Source of the DNA: Serinicoccus hydrothermalis
Lineage (GTDB): Bacteria > Actinomycetota > Actinomycetes > Actinomycetales > Dermatophilaceae
Length of the DNA stretch: 64,000 bases
Assembly (NCBI RefSeq): GCF_001685415.1
Contig: NZ_CP014989.1
Span: 1-64,000, forward strand
Reading direction: 5' to 3'
Positions 31,284-39,462 of this stretch are shown here, piece by piece; positions within the stretch are counted from its first letter, which is position 1; each line of letters begins with the position of its first letter. The position numbers and the translations under genes are program-made. The notes beneath the pieces are model-generated. The model was not told where the DNA came from. It saw nothing but the letters and a program-made list of their open reading frames with translations, and searched no databases.

Positions 31284-32712
31284 AGACGCCGTGCACGGTG
31301 CCGACGAGCTCGCGGTAGCGGGCGCGGACCTCCTGGGCCGCGGACGAGGGGCGTGCCTCGAGTCGCTGGGCGGTGCCGGCCCGCCAGGGCGGCAGGTCCC
31401 CGTCTCGCAGCGTCGAGGCCGCCTGCCGGGCCGCGCCGAGCGCGACGTACTCCCCGGCCTCGGGGACCACCACGGGCACCCCGAGCAGGTCGGCGGCCAC
31501 CTCGCGCACCGCGCGCGAGGCGACGGCGCCTCCGATGAGGTGCACCTGCTCGACCGCGACGCCCTCGCGCCGCAGCGAGTCGACACCGGCCCCGACGCCC
31601 AGCACCATGCCCTCGACCATGGCGCGCGCCAGGTTGGCCGGGGTGAGGTTGTCCCGCGTGATCCCGGACAACGTGCCGGTTGCGTCGGGGAGGTTGGGCG
31701 TGCGCTCGCCGTCGAGGTAGGGGAGCAGGGTGAGCCCCTCGGCACCCAGCGGTGCCTGCAGCGCGAGCTCGGCCAGCCCGGCGAGATCGGTCTGCAGCAC
31801 CGTGGACGCCGCGGTCAGCACCCGGGCCGCGTTGAGCGTGCAGACCAGGGGGAGGAAGGCCCCGGACGCGTCGGCGTAGGAGGCCACCTCGCCCGAGGCG
31901 TCGGCGCTGGGCGAGTCGTGGACGGAGAAGGCGGTGCCGCTCGTGCCCAGCGACATCACCACGTCGCCGGGGGAGACCCCGAGGCCGAGCGCTGCCGCCG
32001 CGTTGTCGCCGGTGCCCGGGCCGAGCAGCATCCCGCCGGAGCCCCGGGCGAGGCGGCCCGCGGCCTCGTGCGGTCCGAGCACCCGCGGGAGACCGAGGTC
32101 GCCCCCGCCCGTGGCCAGGCGCACCAGGTCGTGGTCGTAGTCGTCGGTGGCGGCGCTGAAGTAGCCGGTCCCGGACGCGTCCCCGCGGTCGGTGGTCCAG
32201 CCCCGCACCTCGCCGCCGGGGCGACGCAGGATCTGGCCGGTCAGCCAGTCGTGGGGGAGCACGCAGGTCGCGGCGCGCCGCAGGCTCTCCGGCTCGTGCT
32301 CGGCCACCCACCGCAGCTTGCTGGCCGTGATCGCCGCCAGGGGCACGACGCCGATCCGGTCGGCCCACGCCTGGGGACCCCCGAGCTCGTCCACGAGCTG
32401 GCGCGCCGCGTCCGCCGACCGGGTGTCGTTCCACAGCAGCGCCGGGCGGACCACCTCGTCCTGCTCGTCCAGGAGGACCATGCCGTGCTGCTGCCCACCG
32501 ACGGCGAGCGCCTGCACCCCCTCGAGCAGGTCACCGGAGGTGGCCTCCTGGAAGGCGGACCACCAGTGCTCGGGGTCGACCTCGGTTCCGTTCGGGTGGC
32601 TCCCGCGTCCCTCACGGACGATCTCGCCGGTGTCCGCGTCGCAGACGACGACCTTGCAAGACTGGGTCGAGGTGTCGACCCCGGCGACCAGCGTGGCATC
32701 AGCTCCAGTCAT
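31282..32712 (-). CDS. xylB: Xylulokinase
   Basis: FGGY-family sugar kinase, 476 aa, expected to make D-xylulose 5-phosphate. N-terminal GVDTSTQSCKVVVCDADTG and DPEHWWSAFQEAT, middle VGGQQHGMVLLDEQ, and the ATP region VMSLGTSGTAFSV match XylB. It follows the polyol dehydrogenase with a 14-bp overlap, so its substrate is probably the ketose made by that enzyme. With a mannitol/arabitol dehydrogenase, D-arabitol to D-xylulose to D-xylulose 5-phosphate is the most coherent route. Last gene of the operon. Confidence 0.9.
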   Translation of the reverse strand: MTGADATLVAGVDTSTQSCKVVVCDADTGEIVREGRGSHPNGTEVDPEHWWSAFQEATSGDLLEGVQALAVGGQQHGMVLLDEQDEVVRPALLWNDTRSADAARQLVDELGGPQAWADRIGVVPLAAITASKLRWVAEHEPESLRRAATCVLPHDWLTGQILRRPGGEVRGWTTDRGDASGTGYFSAATDDYDHDLVRLATGGGDLGLPRVLGPHEAAGRLARGSGGMLLGPGTGDNAAAALGLGVSPGDVVMSLGTSGTAFSVHDSPSADASGEVASYADASGAFLPLVCTLNAARVLTAASTVLQTDLAGLAELALQAPLGAEGLTLLPYLDGERTPNLPDATGTLSGITRDNLTPANLARAMVEGMVLGVGAGVDSLRREGVAVEQVHLIGGAVASRAVREVAADLLGVPVVVPEAGEYVALGAARQAASTLRDGDLPPWRAGTAQRLEARPSSAAQEVRARYRELVGTVHGV

Positions 32713-34216
32713 GACCCTCTAGCGTGGCGCGGGCGCCCACGTCGTGCAACTGCTGCAGGAAATGGGTGTAGGCCTTCGTGAAGGCCTCCTGCTCGCGCAG
32801 GTCGCCGAAGAAGGTCTCGTCCTCGAGGAAGGCCAGCGGCTCCTCCCGCTGCCGGGCCGCGGCCGCCATGACCCGGTCCTTGTACCGGTCGACGACCTCG
32901 ATGGGCTCGCCCTGCTCGTCCTCACCCTCGGCATACCGGGCCCAGGAGGCCACCACGAGGGCCGAGCGCTCGATCTGGCCGCCGTGCTCGAGGTTGTGCC
33001 GGATGACGGGCACCAGCCACTTGGGTATGCGGTCGCTGCTCTCCGCGCACAGCCGCGCCAGGGTGTCGCGCACCTCGGGGTTGGCGAAGCGCTCGACGAG
33101 GGTCTGCCGGTAGTCGGCGAGGTCGACGTCCGGCACCTCCGGCAGGGTGGGGGTCCCCTCCTTCTCCATGTAGCCGAGGAGGAAGTCGACGAAGAGCGGG
33201 TCCTGCGCCACCTCGTGGGCGTAGCGGTAGCCGGCGAGGTAGCCGAGGTAGCACAGGGCCTGGTGGCTGGCGTTGAGCAGCCGCAGCTTCATGAGCTCGT
33301 AGGGCTCGACGTCCTCGACCACCTGCACGCCGACCTCCTCGACCGCGGGCCGTCCGGAGGTGAAGTGGTCCTCCAGCACCCACTGGGTGAAGGGCTCGCA
33401 GACGACCGGCCAGGCGTCCTCGATGCCGAAGCGGTCGGCGAGCGCGTCGATGTCCTCCTGCGTGGTCACCGGGGTGATCCGGTCCACCATCGAGTTGGGG
33501 AACTGGACGTGCTCCTCCATCCAGCCGGCGAGCGGCTCGGCGTCGGGGCGGTTCCCGTCCTGCATCCGGGCGAAGGAGGTCAGCATCTTGCCCGCGACGT
33601 CGCCGTTGCCGGGCAGGTTGTCGCAGGACATCACCGTGAACGGCTCGGTGCCCGCCTCGCGACGGCGGCGCAGGGCCTCGGTGATGAAGCCGAAGGCGCT
33701 GCGCGGTGCGTCACCGGGGGAGGAGGCGATGTCCTCCTGGAGGGCCTCGTCGGCGGGGTCGAACTCGCCGGTGACCTGGTTGACGTGGTAGCCGCCCTCG
33801 GTGATCGTCAGGCTGACGATGCGCACCTGCTCCTCGGTCAGCTGGGCGAGGACCGCCTCCGGGTCGTCCGGCGCGAAGAGGTATGCCGACATCGCACCCA
33901 GGACGCGGGGCTCGAGCCGGCCGTCGGGGTGCTTGACCACGAGCGTGAACAGGCAGTCCTGCGCGGCCATGGCGTCGCGCATACGCGCGTCCCCGGGCAT
34001 GGTGCCGACCCCGACGATCGACCAGTCCAGGCCCTGCTCGGGCTGCTCGCCCATGAGCGTGTCGAGGTACATCGCCTGGTGCGCGCGATGGAACCCGCCG
34101 ACGCCGAAGTGCACGATGCCGGGACGCAGCCGTCTCCGGTCGTAGCGGGGCCGCCCCACCTTCTCCGGCAGGCCCGGCAGGGTGTCGTCGCTGAGGGTGA
34201 TCTGTTCCGTGCTCAC
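32699..34216 (-). CDS. Mannitol/arabitol 2-dehydrogenase family protein
   Basis: NAD-dependent long-chain polyol dehydrogenase, 505 aa. The Rossmann start is GIVHFGVGGFHRAHQAMYLD, followed by LFTLVVKHPDGR, SCDNLPGNGD, FPNSMVDRITPVT and the catalytic-type segment LRLLNASHQALCYLGYLAG, with the lysine in YELMKLRLLN. This family includes mannitol 2-dehydrogenase, D-arabinitol 4-dehydrogenase and fructuronate reductase; the xylulokinase neighbour favours a polyol, and arabitol in particular. The GTG at 34216 overlaps the permease stop as GTGA. Confidence 0.88.
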   Translation of the reverse strand: MSTEQITLSDDTLPGLPEKVGRPRYDRRRLRPGIVHFGVGGFHRAHQAMYLDTLMGEQPEQGLDWSIVGVGTMPGDARMRDAMAAQDCLFTLVVKHPDGRLEPRVLGAMSAYLFAPDDPEAVLAQLTEEQVRIVSLTITEGGYHVNQVTGEFDPADEALQEDIASSPGDAPRSAFGFITEALRRRREAGTEPFTVMSCDNLPGNGDVAGKMLTSFARMQDGNRPDAEPLAGWMEEHVQFPNSMVDRITPVTTQEDIDALADRFGIEDAWPVVCEPFTQWVLEDHFTSGRPAVEEVGVQVVEDVEPYELMKLRLLNASHQALCYLGYLAGYRYAHEVAQDPLFVDFLLGYMEKEGTPTLPEVPDVDLADYRQTLVERFANPEVRDTLARLCAESSDRIPKWLVPVIRHNLEHGGQIERSALVVASWARYAEGEDEQGEPIEVVDRYKDRVMAAAARQREEPLAFLEDETFFGDLREQEAFTKAYTHFLQQLHDVGARATLEGHDWS

Positions 34217-35097
34217 TTGACTGCTCCCATGGACAGACCCTGCACCAGCTTGTCCTGCGCCGCAAAGCCGGCCGCCAACACCGGCAGCGAGACGACGAAG
34301 GACGCGGCGCAGACCTTGGCCAGGAAGAGCCCCTGGCTGGTGACGAAGCTGGTGAGGAAGACCGGTGCCGTGCTGGCGACGGTGCTGGTGAGCACCCGGG
34401 CGAGGAGGAGCTCGTTCCAGCTGAAGATGAAGCAGATGAGCGCGGCCGAGGCGATGCCCGGCATGACGACGGGTGCGACCACCTGCCGCAGCGTCGTCAG
34501 CAGGCTGGCGCCGTCCACCTGGGCCGCCTCGAGCATCTCCACCGGGACCTCGGCGAGGAACGACTGCAGCATCCAGACCGCGATGGGCATGTTCATCGAG
34601 GTGTAGAGGATGATGAGCAGCCAGATGTTGTCGAGCAGGTTGGTCGCCTGGGCGAAGAGGTAGATCGGCAGGATGCCGGCCACGATGGGGAGCATCTTGG
34701 TCGAGAGGAAGAAGAAGAGGACGTCGGTCCACTTCTTCACCGGGCGGATCGACAGCGCGTAGGCGGCCGGGAAGGCCAGCAGGATGACCAGCGCGGTGGA
34801 CACCAGGCTCGCCGTCATCGAGTTGAGCAGCGGGGGCCAGGGCCCGGCCTCGAAGAAGGTCCGGTAGCCCTCCAGGCTGATCGGGGCGAAGAGCTCCGGC
34901 GGGTTGCTCGCGGCGTCGGTCTCGGCGCGGAAGGAGACCAGCACCATCCAGAGCACCGGGAAGAAGAAGAGCAGGCCCACCACCCACGCCAGGACGGTGA
35001 GGAAGACCCCTCGCCGGGGCGGCTTGGGCTGCCGGTAGGTGCGGCCGCCGACCGTGGTGGTCGTGGTGCCGGTCGTGGCCGTCGTCTGCGTGCTCAT
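34213..35097 (-). CDS. Polyol/sugar ABC transporter permease (MalG type)
   Basis: Inner membrane component, 294 aa, six predicted helices. A Thr-rich N-terminus precedes the first helix at about residue 30. The EAA loop is EMLEAAQVDGASLLTTLRQVVAPVVMPG. The ATG overlaps the preceding permease stop as ATGA. It pairs with the MalF-type permease and the lipoprotein upstream; its relatives include sorbitol/mannitol (SmoG/MtlG) permeases. No ATPase gene is present in the operon. Confidence 0.92.
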   Translation of the reverse strand: MSTQTTATTGTTTTTVGGRTYRQPKPPRRGVFLTVLAWVVGLLFFFPVLWMVLVSFRAETDAASNPPELFAPISLEGYRTFFEAGPWPPLLNSMTASLVSTALVILLAFPAAYALSIRPVKKWTDVLFFFLSTKMLPIVAGILPIYLFAQATNLLDNIWLLIILYTSMNMPIAVWMLQSFLAEVPVEMLEAAQVDGASLLTTLRQVVAPVVMPGIASAALICFIFSWNELLLARVLTSTVASTAPVFLTSFVTSQGLFLAKVCAASFVVSLPVLAAGFAAQDKLVQGLSMGAVK

Positions 35098-36059
35098 CGG
35101 CCCTCCTCCTTGAAGATCGCGAAGGCCGTCCGCAGCGCGAACATCGCGACGATGAGGGTGCCCAGCACCGTCACCACGCCCGCGGCTGAGGCCCGACCGT
35201 AGTCCTGGGCGGTGTAGAAGGTCTGGTAGATGAAGTAGGGCAGGTTGGCGGTGCCGGTGGCACCGGCGGTGATGGTGAAGACGTGGTCGAAGTTCTGGAC
35301 CACGTAGATCGTCCCCAGCAGCGTGCTCAGCTCGATGTACTGGCGCAGGTGGGGCAGCGTCATGCTGGTGAAGATGCGGAACTCGGAGGCACCGTCGATG
35401 CGGGCGGCCTCGACCACGTCCAGCGGCCGGCTCTGCAGCCCGGCCAGCAGGATGAGCATCATGAAGGGCGTCCACTGCCACACGAGCGCGGCGACCAGGG
35501 CGGGCAGGGGCATGGAGCCGACCCAGTCCGGCTGCGGGGCGTTCTCGCCCAGGACCAGGGTCAGCAGGCCGTTGAACAGGCCGTACTCCGGGTTGTAGAG
35601 CGCGTGCTTCCACAGCAGGGCGGCCGCGACCGGCACCACCAGGAAGGGAGCGATCATCATCGTGCGGACGATGCCCTGCCCGCGGAACTTGCGGTCCAGC
35701 AGCAGCGCGATGGCCAGCCCGAGGACCAGGCTGATGAGCACGGTGGCGACGGTGATGAGGATCGTCACGAGGACCGCCGAGCGGGCGTTGACGTCGGTGA
35801 ACACCCGCGCGAAGTTGGAGAAGCCCGCGAAGCCCCGCTCGTCGGGGTAGTAGGCGTTCCAGTTCATGAACGAGATGATGATCGTGCCCAGGAAGGGCAG
35901 CTGCGTCATGACGATGACGAAGATCAGCGCCGGCAGCAGCGGGATCCGCCGCTGCCACGAGTCGGACCGGGTCCGGACGCGGCGTGCGGGCGGGGTGACG
36001 CCGGAGCGGCCCTCCTCGGGGTTGGTGCCCACCGAGGTGGTGTCGGTGCTGCTGCTCAT
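35094..36059 (-). CDS. Polyol/sugar ABC transporter permease (MalF type)
   Basis: Inner membrane component, 321 aa. After a 35-residue polar tail come six predicted helices. The EAA loop is VVEAARIDGASEFRIFTSMTLPHL. The conserved second-loop block NWNAYYPDERGFAGFSNFARVF is like the mannitol/sorbitol permeases SmoF/MtlF. ATGA overlaps at both ends couple it to the binding protein and to the second permease. Confidence 0.92.
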   Translation of the reverse strand: MSSSTDTTSVGTNPEEGRSGVTPPARRVRTRSDSWQRRIPLLPALIFVIVMTQLPFLGTIIISFMNWNAYYPDERGFAGFSNFARVFTDVNARSAVLVTILITVATVLISLVLGLAIALLLDRKFRGQGIVRTMMIAPFLVVPVAAALLWKHALYNPEYGLFNGLLTLVLGENAPQPDWVGSMPLPALVAALVWQWTPFMMLILLAGLQSRPLDVVEAARIDGASEFRIFTSMTLPHLRQYIELSTLLGTIYVVQNFDHVFTITAGATGTANLPYFIYQTFYTAQDYGRASAAGVVTVLGTLIVAMFALRTAFAIFKEEGR

Positions 36060-37432
36060 TGCTGTGCCGCCCTCTCCTCGTAGCGCTCGGAGATGTCCTC
36101 CGCGACCCGCTGCCCGCGGTCCAGCGCCTCCTCGACGCTCATGCGGCCGGCGATGGCCGCGCTGATGTCCTGGCTCACCTGGGTCCCGAGGTCCGGGAAC
36201 TCCGGTATGCCCACGAACTGGACGCCGATGGCCGGCCGGGGCTGGACCCCGGGGTTCTCCGGGTCGGCCGACTCGATCGCCTGGCGCGTGGCCTCGGCGA
36301 AGGGGCCTGCCTCGGCGAGGTACTCCTCGTTGTCGTAGGTCGAGGAGCGCTTGCCGGCCGGGACCCGGGACCAGCCGAGCTCCTCGCCGACGAGCTCCTC
36401 GTACTCCTTGCTGGAGGCCCAGGAGACGAACTCCCACGCGTTCTGCTGCTTCTCGCTGGCGTTCTGGATCGACCAGGACCAGGCGTACAGCCAGCCCGAG
36501 CTGTCGGTCTCCATGACCGGGGCCGGGGCATACCCGATCTTGCCCTGGACCGGCGAGCCGGGTGCCTCGAGGGAGCCCGCGGCCGAGGTGGCGTCGTACC
36601 ACATCGCCGAGTTGCCCTGCTGCAGGTTGTTGAGGCACTCGACGAAGCCGGAGGCGGGCGCGCCGTTCTGGCCGTGCTCGCGCACCAGGTCGACGTAGAA
36701 GTTCACTGCCTCGCTGAACTCCGGGGCGTTGACCTCCGGCGTCATGTCCTCCTCGAACCAGGTGCCGCCGTAGGTGTTGACCACGGTGGTCAGCGGGGCC
36801 ATGAGCTGGCCCCAGCCGGGCTGGCCCCGCAGGCAGATCCCGCTCATGCCCGGCTCGGCACCGTCGACCTCGGCGGCGATCTGCGCCACCTCGGGCCAGG
36901 TGGGCTGGTCCGGCATGGTGACGCCCTCGGCCTCGAGCACGTCCTGGCGGTACATGAGGAAGGAGGACTCGCCGTAGAAGGGGATGCCGTAGGCGACGTC
37001 GTCCACCGACAGCGAGGTGCGCATCGGCTCCAGGATGTCGTCGTAGTCGAACTCGGCGTCCTCGTCGATGAACTGGTCGAGCGGTGCCACCCAGCCGGCG
37101 CGGGCGTAGATGGGGATCTCGAAGTTGGACAGCGTGGCGACGTCGTACTGGCCGGCCTGGCTGGTGAACTCCTGGCTGATCTTGTCGCGCACGTCGTTCT
37201 CCGGCAGCACCGTGAAGTTGACGCTGATGCCCGTCTCGGCGGTGAAGTGCTCCGCCGTGAGGCTCTGCAGGTCGACCATCTGAGGGTTGTTGACCATGAG
37301 GACGTCGATGGAGTCGGGACCGCCCCCGCCGACGCCCCCACCTCCCCATCCAGCACATCCGCCGGCGACCAGCGCCGTGCTGGTGGTGGCGAGGATCACC
37401 AGTGATCTCGCCGTCCTGGTGTGTCTGGGCAA
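36056..37432 (-). CDS. Polyol/sugar ABC transporter substrate-binding lipoprotein
   Basis: Extracellular family 1 solute-binding protein, 458 aa. I place the start at TTG 37432 because GGAGG lies seven bases upstream and the product begins with a compact lipoprotein signal ending LVAGGC (Cys26). The in-frame ATG at 37483 would add 17 residues and overlap the presumed operator. The mature domain has NNPQMVDLQSLTAEHF, GQYDVATLSNFEIPIYA, YGIPFYGESSFLMYRQDV and an aromatic-rich middle, similar to sorbitol/mannitol-binding proteins. First gene of the operon, divergent from the SorC-type regulator. Confidence 0.88.
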   Translation of the reverse strand: MPRHTRTARSLVILATTSTALVAGGCAGWGGGGVGGGGPDSIDVLMVNNPQMVDLQSLTAEHFTAETGISVNFTVLPENDVRDKISQEFTSQAGQYDVATLSNFEIPIYARAGWVAPLDQFIDEDAEFDYDDILEPMRTSLSVDDVAYGIPFYGESSFLMYRQDVLEAEGVTMPDQPTWPEVAQIAAEVDGAEPGMSGICLRGQPGWGQLMAPLTTVVNTYGGTWFEEDMTPEVNAPEFSEAVNFYVDLVREHGQNGAPASGFVECLNNLQQGNSAMWYDATSAAGSLEAPGSPVQGKIGYAPAPVMETDSSGWLYAWSWSIQNASEKQQNAWEFVSWASSKEYEELVGEELGWSRVPAGKRSSTYDNEEYLAEAGPFAEATRQAIESADPENPGVQPRPAIGVQFVGIPEFPDLGTQVSQDISAAIAGRMSVEEALDRGQRVAEDISERYEERAAQQ

Positions 37433-37484
37433 AACCGAGCCTCCGCTTTCTGGATGCTCATCAGAGCGCACGGTTGCGCACATA

Positions 37485-37496
37485 TGAGTATGCTCA
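37485..37496. promoter_or_regulatory. Likely operator of the polyol operon
   Basis: TGAG-TATG-CTCA is an inverted repeat in the AT-richer part of the 173-bp gap between the divergent regulator and transport genes. ATGCTCA occurs here (37490-37496) and again at 37454-37460, 36 bp away. Position and symmetry fit binding of the SorC-type protein encoded alongside. The centre is also a GTATGC word, so part of the likeness could be due to that dispersed motif. Confidence 0.45.
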
Positions 37497-37605
37497 GTGA
37501 AACCGTCGGCGACCCGGTTGTCAAGGACATGGACGTCGACGCTCGGAGCCGCGACAATGGGCGGGCTCAGGAGCCACAGGTCGTGGCCGACTCAGGGAGG
37601 TACGG

Positions 37606-38538
37606 GTGCCGGTGCGAGACGAGCAGGACCTCGTCCTGGCGGTGGCCGTGGCACGGCGGCACTACGAGCAGAACCAGGCCAAGACGGAGATCGCCGAGGC
37701 GCTCGGGATCAGCCGGTTCAAGGTCGCCCGGCTGCTGGACCTGGCGCACGAGGCGGGGGTCGTGCGGATCGAGATCGTCGAGCCCGTCGCCGACGGGGGC
37801 CTGGCGCGCGACCTGGAGCAGGCCTTCGACCTGCGGTGCTGCAGCGTCGTCCCCATGCCCTCCTCCGCCCCCGAGGTTCGGTCCGAGGTGGGCCGGGCCG
37901 CCGCGCGGCTGCTCGGTCGGACGTTGCAGCCCGGTGACGTCCTCGGCCTGCCGTGGAGCCGGTCGGTCTACGACATGGTCGATGCGCTCGAGACGCTGCC
38001 GCAGGTGCCCATCGTGCAGCTCAGCGGCGCGCTGGCCGGCGTCCGGGAGGACTCCAGCGCCGTCGACCTGGTGCGTCGCGCGGGCCGGATCGCCGGAGGG
38101 GGTCGGCAGGTCTTCTTCGCGCCGCTCGTCATGCCGGACGCCGCGGCGGCGCAGGCGGTGCGGCGCGACCCCGCGGTGCGGGACACCCTCGCCGCGGCGG
38201 ACCAGGTGACGGTCGCGATGGTCGGCGTGGGTGCGTGGGAGGCCGGACAGTCGACGATCCACGACGCGGTCGACGCGGAGTGCCGGGAGCGGGTCCGCGA
38301 GGTCGGCGTCGTGGGCGAGTCGGTCGGGGCCTGCTTCGACGGCCGGGGCAGGTTGGTGAGCACCTGCCTGTCGGACCGGCTGATCGCGCTGTCGCCGGAC
38401 CAGCTGCGGGCCATCGACACGGTCATCGCCGTGTCCTACGGCCAGGGCAAGGTCGAGGCGCTGCGCGCCGCCATGACGGGCGACCTCGTCAACGGCCTCG
38501 TCACGACCCAGGACACGGCCCAGGCACTCCTGGCCTGA
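37606..38538 (+). CDS. SorC/DeoR-type sugar-responsive transcriptional regulator
   Basis: 310 aa. The N-terminal helix-turn-helix (about residues 15-55) has YEQNQAKTEIAEALGISRFKVARLL. The rest is the sugar-binding domain of the SorC family, with GDVLGLPWSRSVYDMV, QLSGALAG and the C-terminal VIAVSYGQGKVEALRAAM. The effector is probably a sugar phosphate or polyol product of the divergent operon. GGGAGG precedes the GTG start by five bases. It most likely controls the transporter/mtlD/xylB operon through the intergenic site. Confidence 0.92.
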   Translation: MPVRDEQDLVLAVAVARRHYEQNQAKTEIAEALGISRFKVARLLDLAHEAGVVRIEIVEPVADGGLARDLEQAFDLRCCSVVPMPSSAPEVRSEVGRAAARLLGRTLQPGDVLGLPWSRSVYDMVDALETLPQVPIVQLSGALAGVREDSSAVDLVRRAGRIAGGGRQVFFAPLVMPDAAAAQAVRRDPAVRDTLAAADQVTVAMVGVGAWEAGQSTIHDAVDAECRERVREVGVVGESVGACFDGRGRLVSTCLSDRLIALSPDQLRAIDTVIAVSYGQGKVEALRAAMTGDLVNGLVTTQDTAQALLA

Positions 38539-39256
38539 GGCCGACATCCGGCGCGACCTGCCTGCCCGATTTCGACCGTGCAGATGTTCGCCATGGCGAC
38601 GATTCCAGCGGGTCGACGGCGCGGGGCGAGGTCGGGTGCGGCTCCGCTCCCGGCGGGGTGGGTATGGCCCTGCGGGCCGGCGCCGGCAGCCGCAGGGTCA
38701 CGCCGACGTGGACCGCGGCGACCGCCAGGCTGACCCCGCCGACCAGGGCGTAGCCGCCCAGCCGGTGCAGCGGCGCGGCCGCCGCGATCGCGCCGGCCAT
38801 GACCACTAGGGCGACGCTCTCCGCGCGGGCCTTGACGAGGGCATACCGGGCGGCCTCACCCCGCGCCGACAGCTGCTCGAAGAGGTAGGCCTCCCAGGTG
38901 CCCGAGTGCATGGCGTCCGAGCAGGACCACAGGACGAAGCCGAGCAGGAAGCCCCAGAAGCTCGGCCACAGCATCCAGGTCGCGAAGGCGGCGACGTAGA
39001 CGAGGCCGGAGGCGACGAGCAGCCTCCGCCGGTCCAGGAGGTCGGCCCACGCGCCGGAGGGGATCTCCAGGACGAAGGCGCTCAGCGACCAGACGGCGAG
39101 CAGCACCGAGATCTGGGTGGTGCTCAGCCCCCGGTCGGCGAAGAGCAGCGCGTAGACGCCGAAGAGCGGGATCGCCTCGTGCGTGGCACGGTAGGCGATC
39201 GCCAGCCGGGTGAACGAGGCTCAACCCTCGCCGGTGGGGAAGGACGCTCGACTCAT
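38501..39256 (-). pseudogene. Broken MFS transporter gene
   Basis: The reading frame encodes an MFS N-terminal half: TRLAIAYRATHEAIPLFGVY as first helix, then FVLEIPSGAWADLLDRRRLL, the helix 2-3 loop, and about six helices in all. Both ends are damaged. An ATG at 39256 starts in frame but meets TGA after 11 codons (39221-39223), and no other start codon precedes the first helix. After helix 6 (near 38655) the sequence loses MFS character and the frame runs on until it overlaps the end of the SorC gene; the whole C-terminal half is missing. A sequencing error could explain the TGA but not the truncation. Confidence 0.8.
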
Positions 39257-39302
39257 GCGGACCAGCCTAGTCCCGTCCCGACCGAACGGGCCGGGGCAGC
39301 AC

Positions 39303-39444
39303 GGTGAGGATGGGTGCGGGTGCACCGATCCTCCCCGGGGTAGGGCGTTTCCGCGGCGGGTATGCCTGCGGCTGCACCGATCCTCCCCGGGGAAGGGGGG
39401 TCGCGCGGTGAGGATGGGTGCGGCTGCACCGATCCTCCCCGGGG
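39303..39444. repeat. Three tandem hairpin units, 52-bp period
   Basis: TGCACCGATCCTCCCCGGGG occurs at 39321-39340, 39373-39392 and 39425-39444, exactly 52 bp apart. In the outer two units it is preceded by GGTGAGGATGGGTGCGG (39303 and 39407); the middle unit has a diverged copy that carries GGTATGCC. Each intact unit folds: AGGATGGGTGC pairs with GCACCGATCCT with one mismatch over a 4-base loop, followed by the palindrome CCCCGGGG. The array lies 19 bp past the serA stop, so serC-serA transcripts would end in it. Confidence 0.9.
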
Positions 39445-39462
39445 AAGGGGAGGTGGGTCGCC

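Noticed and set aside
39221-39223. TGA in the MFS frame as selenocysteine or programmed recoding
   Set aside because: It lies before the first helix, has no downstream selenocysteine element, and the gene also lacks its entire second half, so decay is the simpler reading.
39303-39444. CRISPR array
   Set aside because: Three units at 52-bp spacing look superficially like one, but the spacers are repeat-derived, the repeat is itself a hairpin with a diverged middle copy, and no cas gene is present.
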